Assembly: GCA_022385755.1 (NCBI GenBank)
Contig: MU278363.1
Span: forward strand, 374,661-438,660
Origin: Trametopsis cervina
Lineage: Eukaryota > Basidiomycota > Agaricomycetes > Polyporales > Irpicaceae
Direction of reading: 5' to 3'
DNA: 64,000 bases
Shown here: positions 57,304-64,000 of the stretch, one piece after another
How the letters are laid out: every line of letters begins with the position of its first letter
Numbering within the stretch: position 1 is the stretch's first letter
Made by a program: the position numbers and the translations under genes
The notes under the pieces: model-generated
What the model saw: the letters and a program-made list of their open reading frames with translations, nothing else
The model's database searches: none
Told to the model about the DNA's origin: nothing

Positions 57304-60300
57304 TTATGCAAAAACGGACCAATCTACATCTTTTACTCTGTTCGAAGGAGAAACCCCACGTACACTCACACCATGCAATACAGTCAAAGGCACCAAGGAA
57401 GGCCTATAAGAATGTCATCTTTTCGCTGTCGCTTGAATGGGAACATGTTCGCGTACCTTCCATGGGCACACTGGAAAGGCAGCGCGGTTTCGCACAGGGT
57501 CGCGACAAGTTGCTCGCATTGCCGGAGGGTAAGGACGTCATTGAACATGATGGCACCTCGGCATGCTTTCGAGTTTACGAGCTCCAATAAGCCGTGAGGA
57601 CATCTACGGGTGGCATGCTGCCACGGTCGATGCTCGCGTGACTGAATAATCTGTGCGATAGGATCTGATTCCGATCTCTCTGAGGTATCCCATTCTGATA
57701 TGAAGTTCTTCACGGTTTCCCGCAAATGATTTCCAGAGAGCAGCTGCGTACACACTCAGAGACGTTTCAAGCGGTGAGAGGAACATCACAAAACGCACCT
57801 TATCTGCCACTACCTCTGGTACACTCTGAACAATGACCTGAGCAAATCCACTCTGATCGTCAATACTGCCTGCTCCGTGGTCGGTAGCCATGTCCTCTCC
57901 GTATGTCGTTCCACCAGAAGGATGAAAGAGAATTCCCCATTCAGCAAAAGCATCTCGCAACGCTGGGGTGCGATGTAATTGACCCACTTCACGCCTTGTA
58001 AGTAGGACGAGAGCCGGGGGGTCTAGCTGCCTCCTTCGCGGACCCACGTTCGCCAGGGCAACATCCTCTTGAGCTACTGGCTCGTTGGTGCACAAGTCCG
58101 CCAACAGCTTCTCCACACGAACGCGTTCGTCCGCAGCGTGCTGGTCAATAAGCACGAGCGATCTTTGTGCGTCGCTGGTACGCTCCGCAGCTTCTTCAGG
58201 TTTGGAGTCTATCACACACGCGATGAACTTCGCATCCACCTGGCCCAGAACTCGCGCGTTACGTAGGTCCGACTTGGTGAACTGTGACGCATGTAGGGTA
58301 CCCGTGCCTAAAGCGTCGTGGTCCCGCGAGTTGTGCTTGTCAGTGGCCAACGCCGAGTGGCCACGAGAACAATGCTTGTTTTCGAGAGACTTGGTGAATG
58401 TCGATGATGACGTTGCTTCTGGTATTCTAGCCTCTTTGAGGGCGTAAACATCATTTGCCTGTAGCGACAAAGGCATCAATTTCAGTTTCGCAAGAGATGA
58501 GACTTGCCAAGACAATATGGGTAACGTGACGAAGTTGTATCGACTGACCGCTAGTGCGTCCTGTATCCATATTGGGGTACCACGGCCGTCTGCAGAAGTG
58601 TGTTGTCCAGAGGCCTGGTATGTACTGGTCCTCATCTGCGGTCCAAAGGTACGCCGACTAGAAACACCCATGGGAGTATCCTCACCATCCTCCTTGTCAC
58701 GAGCCGGTCCTGGCAAGTAGGAATTACCTGTTCGTTTATCTACAACGAATGTTTTCCCAGTGCGGGGATCCGTCCAGAGCAGGGTGCCTTCCTCTGCTTT
58801 CCCCCCATCTTGACATTGCTACCAAACCAGAGGTCAGTATATTTGCTGGTATAGATATCTTTCCGTATGCATATGCTTACTCCTGGGATGACTAAAGCAA
58901 TGTCAGGCGGAAGGAAAGGGGCGCTACGCTCTGATTCGGTTCTTCGCTTCTTTCGTGGAGGTAGGAGGACAGCCATATTCTCCGAGCCTGTCGTCTTCTT
59001 TGTCTTCGTTTTGAAGCCATTTCTGATGAGGAAGGACTCAACCAGTTCACGGAGAAAAGAAGCTACGGCTCTCGCATTCTTCATGAATATGTCAGTGGAC
59101 AATATCAGTGTCATCATGGGAAAACCCCTGACCCCTAGATTAACGGCGTTCTTTGCAGGCTCAACGCAATTATCCACTTCATGCGTAAGTACGGTAATGT
59201 TGAGAACGTATACGGGCTTCCTCTCTGACTTGAGTGGCGACCGTCGGGTGGCTGCCGGTAAGATGTGATCAACTCAGACGTGGTCTATAGAGGACGTAGT
59301 TGTGTACCTGATAGAGGTTGAGCCATCTCCGAGTATTGATCTAGCGCCTGTGGACATATAATGTTAGCTTCATGTGGCAGGGAGTGTGTATTGGAGAAGG
59401 ACCAACGTGTCTTCCAAAAGTACTCGATGCAAACGTGGACTCAATAACCTGATGTAGGTCACAATTGTTCAAGAGATGCCGGTTGAGATCTAGACCTTCG
59501 ATGAGAAATATCTCGATACATAAGTTTGACTTACAAAGATACTGGTACGCCTGAAAGAGATACTTCAGGGTACGGAAACATCGAGCGTAAGAAGATTGCT
59601 AACCTTGGATGAGTATCCTCTGGTACAAATAAACCCGGTTATACATATTTCACCCCGTGTTTCATTGAACTCTTCTGCACCCTGAAGGGGTCTAAGACAC
59701 GCAAACTGGTGCGAGCTCAATGGCGCACCTCTGCTAAAGCGCGTCCAAACAAATGTTTGAAGGCCGATAGGCAGGACTGGGTCTACAGCGTCTTGAATAA
59801 AGCATGGCAATTGCTGACTAGTGGAGTCTCGCTTACTTTTGGGACAGACATGATTCTTCGTCGTTCGGGACGCAAATTATCGTTGCTGTTAGTGTTTTCT
59901 AGATTGAACGCGACGTTAGGAAAGACTAGGGCAAACGTCTCTATTTCTTTGCGAACAAGTTCGAGAGTACGGTGTGGAGATGGATGCGATGTTCGACGAA
60001 TAGGAAGCTATGATCCCTGATGTAAGTATGGTCCTATTTCTGGAATCCTGAGGGAGTACCATACATTGTAAAACGCGTCTCTGATGTATATCACTGTTCC
60101 TGGATGCTCCCGTCGCCATCTAGTGGCAGCGCCACTATATAATGTCTTGCTACCCTGTGCCGTAAAAGCGTTTCCGTATGAGTCGATCGTTAGCTTGAAG
60201 GAGACGCACCTTCAGTATTATTGACCACGTTTGGGGAGAACGGGCAGTCCGAGAGCAAACTTCGAGACAAGCTATCTCTGCGGCAGATGCTAAAGCTAAA

Positions 60301-60708
60301 GAAGACAACATAAGATAAGTCTCGAGAAAGGCGTATGTCATGCGATTACACCTACCTTCCCCGCGGAACCCAAACGTTGCGACCTCTCCTAAGGACTCGG
60401 GAGAATACGCTTTCGATGTACCTAAAGTCCTCCTGTTCAAGCAGACGTAGGGGAGATGAGACTGAGTATCACGAACCGTATCTCCCAGCACTCTCAAAAG
60501 CATCGAGGTCGTCCTTGCTCATACCAACACCATCGTCTCGGACCCAACAACTCCATTCTTCACAGTCCACGCCAATATCGATCTGGCTTGCGTCCGCGTC
60601 TAAGGCATTTTGAATAAGTTCTGAGACGATCTGCGGAAGAGTCACGAGAATTTGGGTTGACCGCAGCTTGGATTGGGTTACAGCAGGAAGCCGACTCAAT
60701 GAGCGCAT
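57304..60708 (-). CDS. MLH3: DNA mismatch repair protein MLH3
   Basis: Partner of MLH1; the heterodimer nicks DNA in meiotic crossover formation and mismatch repair. The start is the ATG at 60708 (MRSLSRLPAVTQSKLRSTQI); a longer frame begins only at TTG. The N-terminal GHKL ATPase has ELIQNALDADASQIDIGVD, the DDGVGMS motif, then SKAYSPESLGEVATFGFRGE. The C-terminal half has WTDPRTGKTFVVDKRTG, then the endonuclease motif DQHAADERVRVEKLL (DQHA-x2-E-x4-E). Then ACRGAIMFNDVL and FQCAHGR follow. A final intron joins AHGR to PSLVPLTVLHGVSV and the stop TAA at 57306-57304. All metal-site motifs are intact. About ten or more introns; the middle was not fully joined. It lies downstream of nothing related. 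Confidence 0.93.
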
Positions 60709-61114
60709 GATCAACTGTAGGTAGCCGTTCGGTCATCAAGCTTCCCAGCCTCGCGCGATCCTTAGAAGGAATAGAAGATCCGACCAATGTACTGGGTAGA
60801 GTATACTAGAGGGACCGAGGCTGGATATTGAATGATGATGCATGGGCAACTGGCCTCGGCTCAAGCGCTGCTACACGGAAGCAAATTACCACGGTCCATG
60901 TCATTGCGGCAAATGCCGTGATCCGCATCTTGCTAGATATGGTGATAGCAGTCTTTGTGGCGCGTTCGGCACAATTCATCAATGCGACAGATAACAAGAC
61001 AAAATTGGTTCATCGAAAAAGGATTTGGACAGGGAGAGTGGATGTAGCATAGGTTTTTGTGTCAAAAGAAATTCTGTACGTGATGCGGAATGAGCCAGAT
61101 GAATCAAAACGGAC
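60709..61114. other. MLH3 promoter / nicotinamidase 3' region
   Basis: 406 bp between the MLH3 start and the nicotinamidase stop, both on the minus strand. Short frames on the plus strand lack protein character. Nothing else recognised. Confidence 0.5.
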
Positions 61115-61871
61115 TCAAGGCGTCCATACCTCTTTCACCCAGGGCAAGTCGACAATACGCACCCCCTTCTCTTCAAGTTCCTGCTTTGCTTCATTCCACC
61201 CTTGATCCCCTCCTACACTCCTTACACCATCTTCCGCTACGTATGTCGGCCACCCCTGTTCGGCGCTGTCCAGAGCAGTAGACTTCACGCAATAGTCTCC
61301 GGCCAAGCCAACCACCACCACGTCCGAGATGTTGGCTGATTTTAGCTGGTTGGCAACGTCGCTCACGGCGGAGGGAAGCGGCGGATTCCTCAGAGGAGAT
61401 TGAAAGGCTGAATACATTTCTACCCTGGGGTCTGTTCCTTTGTGCACGATGAGGTCGAACTTTGCCAGATCGAGCTCGGGAATGAGCTCATTCCCTGGGG
61501 TGCCGACGACACAGTGATCGGGCCACAAGCGCGACTCATACTTCTCAGCTGGGTTGCCAGGATTGACTATGGTGATGTAGGACTCGAAGGGCTTAGCATC
61601 AGGACCATGGTTGGAGGCGAAACTGATATGGTCCACCGGATGGTGATCTTTGGTGGCGAGCTTCAGCGTAAAGGGCAGGGAAAGCAGTGTGTTGATAGTC
61701 GGTACAATGGCTCGTCCATTATGGACCGCCAATGAACCATTCTAATCCGACGGTAGTCCATTGTGCACACAATCAGTGAAGGTGATGTGAGACAAGTGGT
61801 GAAGATTATACAGGTGGGCAGAAATCCTCCTGAGCGTCGACTACCAGCAATGCTATCCTGCGTTCTGTCAT
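61115..61871 (-). CDS. PNC1: Nicotinamidase (Pnc1-like, isochorismatase fold)
   Basis: Converts nicotinamide to nicotinic acid for NAD salvage and relieves sirtuin inhibition. Two exons (61871-61812, 61741-61115) give 228 residues. The N-terminus reads MTERRIALLVVDAQEDFCPP joined to NGSLAVHNGRAI. The catalytic triad is visible: Asp12 (VVDAQ), Lys121 (VHKGTD) and Cys171 (AGDYCVKSTALD). Metal ligands Asp52, His54 (TKDHHP) and His96 (WPDHCV) match those of yeast Pnc1. The region GTDPRVEMYSAF is also typical. It ends WVKEVWTP. Divergent from the GBD/FH3 gene with 328 bp between start codons. Identity is firm. Confidence 0.95.
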
Positions 61872-62199
61872 GTTAACTTCCTACAGTGATAGCAAGGGGA
61901 GACAATGCGATCGACAGATGATCGTTGATTATAGCGGTGCCAGTGAGTGGTAGGTGGTAGAAGAGAGAACGCGAACGAGGTTGGCGCTGACAGGACGATC
62001 AGCGCTTGGACCAAGGCTAGGACGCGCTACTCTGCTCAACTGCCGTACGCTCACTGTCTTGCGCAGCGTCCGTATTTCTTGCTAGCTGCCTTCTCGACGG
62101 TAACCATGCAAATGTTATAGATATCTCTTTATTGCTTTACAAGATCTTACGCCAGACTCTGCGATACATTTAAACTCAAATCTACCTTCGATAACCCGG
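61872..62199. other. Divergent promoter, nicotinamidase / GBD-FH3
   Basis: 328 bp with no open frame of note. No specific site recognised. Confidence 0.45.
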
Positions 62200-64000
62200 A
62201 TGATGGCAGACGACTCGTTAATCGTACCAATCGAGGTACCTTCGGGCACTCTTCAATTCGCGACGATTTCATCTGGCGGAACTATTCAGGAGCTGCTAGA
62301 CTCCTTGACAATTAACGAGGAGATTACTTCGCAACTTCTAGGGGACTTACAGCCGTACGGATTTGCGGTGCAACACATCAGACAGGAGCATAGTGGTCGG
62401 CAGTGGGAAGAGGATGAGCTCGAAGCACTAGGCAACGGTGTGTAGTGCTTCTAATTACTCTGATATAGGCTGACACTACTTCTCAGGTATAATTGGAACT
62501 CATGAGTTGGTCGCTCCCCTCCTGAGCAGTAACCAGTCTGTGCCGACCGGTGCCCAAGCCCAACGTCATTTCTCAGCCTTCCCGTTAACATCCCATCTCC
62601 ATGCTCCTAGTCTTCGATTCATCTCGCTCCACCCTTTCCTGGTCTTGAATGTATCGTTTCTTCGCGTTCCAGAAATTCATGACGGATTTCAATGGAAGAT
62701 ATTTGTATCAAGGAGCAGCACGATCCAAGATGTGATCAACACCGTCGTTACAGAGCTAGGATTGACCAAAACTCTGCCTGTTCCTGGCGGAGGAGCTTTG
62801 GAATATGTGCTCGAAGAAGTCTGGACTGATGGAAATACCGAGCGTAAGATACATGCACTCTATACTAAAAATCCCAGCTTAATCCCTATTTAAAGGAGCC
62901 TTCCGTGTGCCCTTCGACACTAATGCTTCGAGCCTTGCGGAAAACCCATTACGCGAAAGGCCTTTTTCCTCAACGACGGAGCGGTTTTTCCGTGTTTGTA
63001 TACCCGACGAATGGTTTCGCCGTACCAAATCCCGTACAACCTCCTCGGCCTCTTCTTCCTCGTCTCTAGCGATCTCAGAGGATACAGTCAGACGTCTTGC
63101 TAGTCTAGAGGAGTCAGACGGAGAAAACGATGAGTCTGAAGGCGATGGAACCGCGAAACAGAAGGAACGTGCACAGGCGCAGAACTCTGTATCTACTTCT
63201 TCGTCTGGATTCTTTACAGCGCCTACGGAATGGAGAAGTTCCGTCTCGCAGAGTCGCTTATCCAGCCTATTTGACAGCTTTATGCACCCCACCAGCTCTA
63301 TCAATACCCCTCCTGCGACACTCAGTTCCCCCGAAAGGAAGAAGGTCAGCGAACCCAAGCTGATCGCTCGTAACAGCGGCAGTGTAGTCGAAACCACACC
63401 GAACATAGGTTTTTCTGATTCACAGGGTGAACCAGACGCCGTAGATGCCACCGATTTCGAATATATGCTCGTGAGTGATATTAGACCTCTGAATGTGCTG
63501 CCCATCCGACGCCGTATGCCATTCTAGAACGACCTGGCACTGAAAGGACCTCAACGTGAGGCGATGTACAAACTTCCACCCGACCGCAAGCGATATTTAT
63601 TAAAGCAGCATCGCGAACGAGCACAGAGTATATCCCGAGCCACTAGCCCGACGCAGCAGCGCTTCTCTCCTGCTACGCAGGCATCCACGTTCAGTCCAGC
63701 TACCTCTAGCGGCCTAATACCGAAACTGGTGCCACAGCTGACCGGTGATTCTGGCCTGATGCGACGCTTCTCAATAGTAAACTGGGGTGCATCTGCTTCG
63801 CCTGGTCACTCCCCACGCTCCAGTGCCGATTTAGGCGTAACGGGAAAGGTGGAAGAGATTCCTAGATCAGAGTCGCCTACTCCCATACAGCCGCAGTCAA
63901 CCGGAGGACTATGGAGTAGTTGGTGGAGCTCGTCTGGTGGTGACAAAGGCTCGGCGGAAGACAAGTCAGCACAGGAGAGTTTCAAGGCACCAAAGTGGTA
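62200..64000 (+). CDS. GBD/FH3-domain (formin-type Rho-GTPase-binding) protein, N-terminal part
   Basis: Cut by the right edge. Five exons begin in the window: 62200-62437, 62487-62843, 62896-63470, and 63528 onward. The first three sum to exactly 390 codons. The start is ATG 62200 (MMADDSLIVPIEVPSG). Residues about 1-200 look like a compact N-terminal domain: SGTLQFATISSGGTIQELLD, FSAFPLTSHLHAPSLRF, FLRVPEIHDGFQWKIFVSRS, IQDVINTVVTELGL. A Ser/Glu-rich region follows (SSASSSSSLAISED). The GBD-like segment is FEYML joined to NDLALKGPQREAMYKLP then DRKRYLLKQHRERAQS. Formin FH1/FH2 domains, if present, lie outside. Likely a Rho/Cdc42 effector in polarity. Confidence 0.72.

Noticed and set aside
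57121..57597. 158-codon plus-strand frame
   Set aside because: Covers the last exons of MLH3 on the other strand and the gap before Rtc3. Shadow frame.
1..64000. tRNA genes, rRNA, CRISPR arrays, transposases, integrated viral genes
   Set aside because: None seen by reading. No T-loop-type consensus, regular spacer array, or recognisable transposase or viral protein was found; a tRNA scan would be needed to be sure.

Overview
This window is nuclear DNA of a filamentous basidiomycete fungus, most likely an agaricomycete. Genes are packed on both strands and cut by many short introns (about 48-95 nt). The products are typical of fungi: an Ira/NF1-type RasGAP, a fungal P450, TIP41, an Rtc3-type SBDS-like protein and a secreted protein family that I associate with mushroom-forming fungi. 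No bacterial, viral, CRISPR or recognisable transposon content was seen, and no tRNA or rRNA gene was found by eye. The species cannot be named from the sequence.

Layout, left to right. 1-8168 (-): most of a neurofibromin-like RasGAP, cut by the left edge. About 2.8 kb without a convincing gene. 10996-14281 (+): a three-RRM Csx1/Nam8-like RNA-binding protein. 15241-17616 (-): sugar transporter. 18311-19134 (-): ARPC4. 19359-20786 (+): nucleolar FKBP. 20972-22230 (-): THYN1-like EVE protein. 22474-26187 (+): PP4 regulatory subunit 3. A 1.9-kb gap holds a possible folded element. 28053-28910 and 29264-30578 (+): two unrecognised membrane proteins, followed by a hexanucleotide repeat and a perfect 17-bp inverted repeat. 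31495-32567 (-): TIP41. 32785-34714 (+): dynein light intermediate chain. 35410-37935 (+): intronless Btz-domain protein. 38358-40165 (-): MFS transporter. 40652-42427 (+): F-box protein. 42662-44167 (+): THO complex subunit 3. 44952-48585 (-): a large seven-membrane-segment protein. 48960-49695 (-): carboxymuconolactone-decarboxylase-family protein. 50418-52558 (+): cytochrome P450. 53858-56115 (+): secreted protein. 56369-57019 (-): Rtc3-like. 57304-60708 (-): MLH3. 61115-61871 (-): nicotinamidase. 62200 to the right edge (+): GBD/FH3 (Rho-binding, formin-like) protein.

Most genes are housekeeping and do not form one pathway. Several divergent pairs share short promoters of 217-328 bp: ARPC4/FKBP, THYN1/PP4R3, TIP41/DLIC and nicotinamidase/GBD-FH3. 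PP4R3 and TIP41, both regulators of PP2A-family phosphatases, lie about 5 kb apart.

The most unusual content is gene structure. PP4R3 appears to need three GC-AG introns. The P450 needs an 8-nt microexon, the Rtc3 homologue a 4-nt microexon, and the ARPC4 start codon sits alone in its coding exon. In each case the splice pattern restores a full reading frame. The strongest candidate for something undescribed is the 1,156-residue protein at 44952-48585. It has seven predicted membrane segments, a long loop between segments 5 and 6 and a very long tail, a GPCR-like layout, but I cannot place it in a receptor class.
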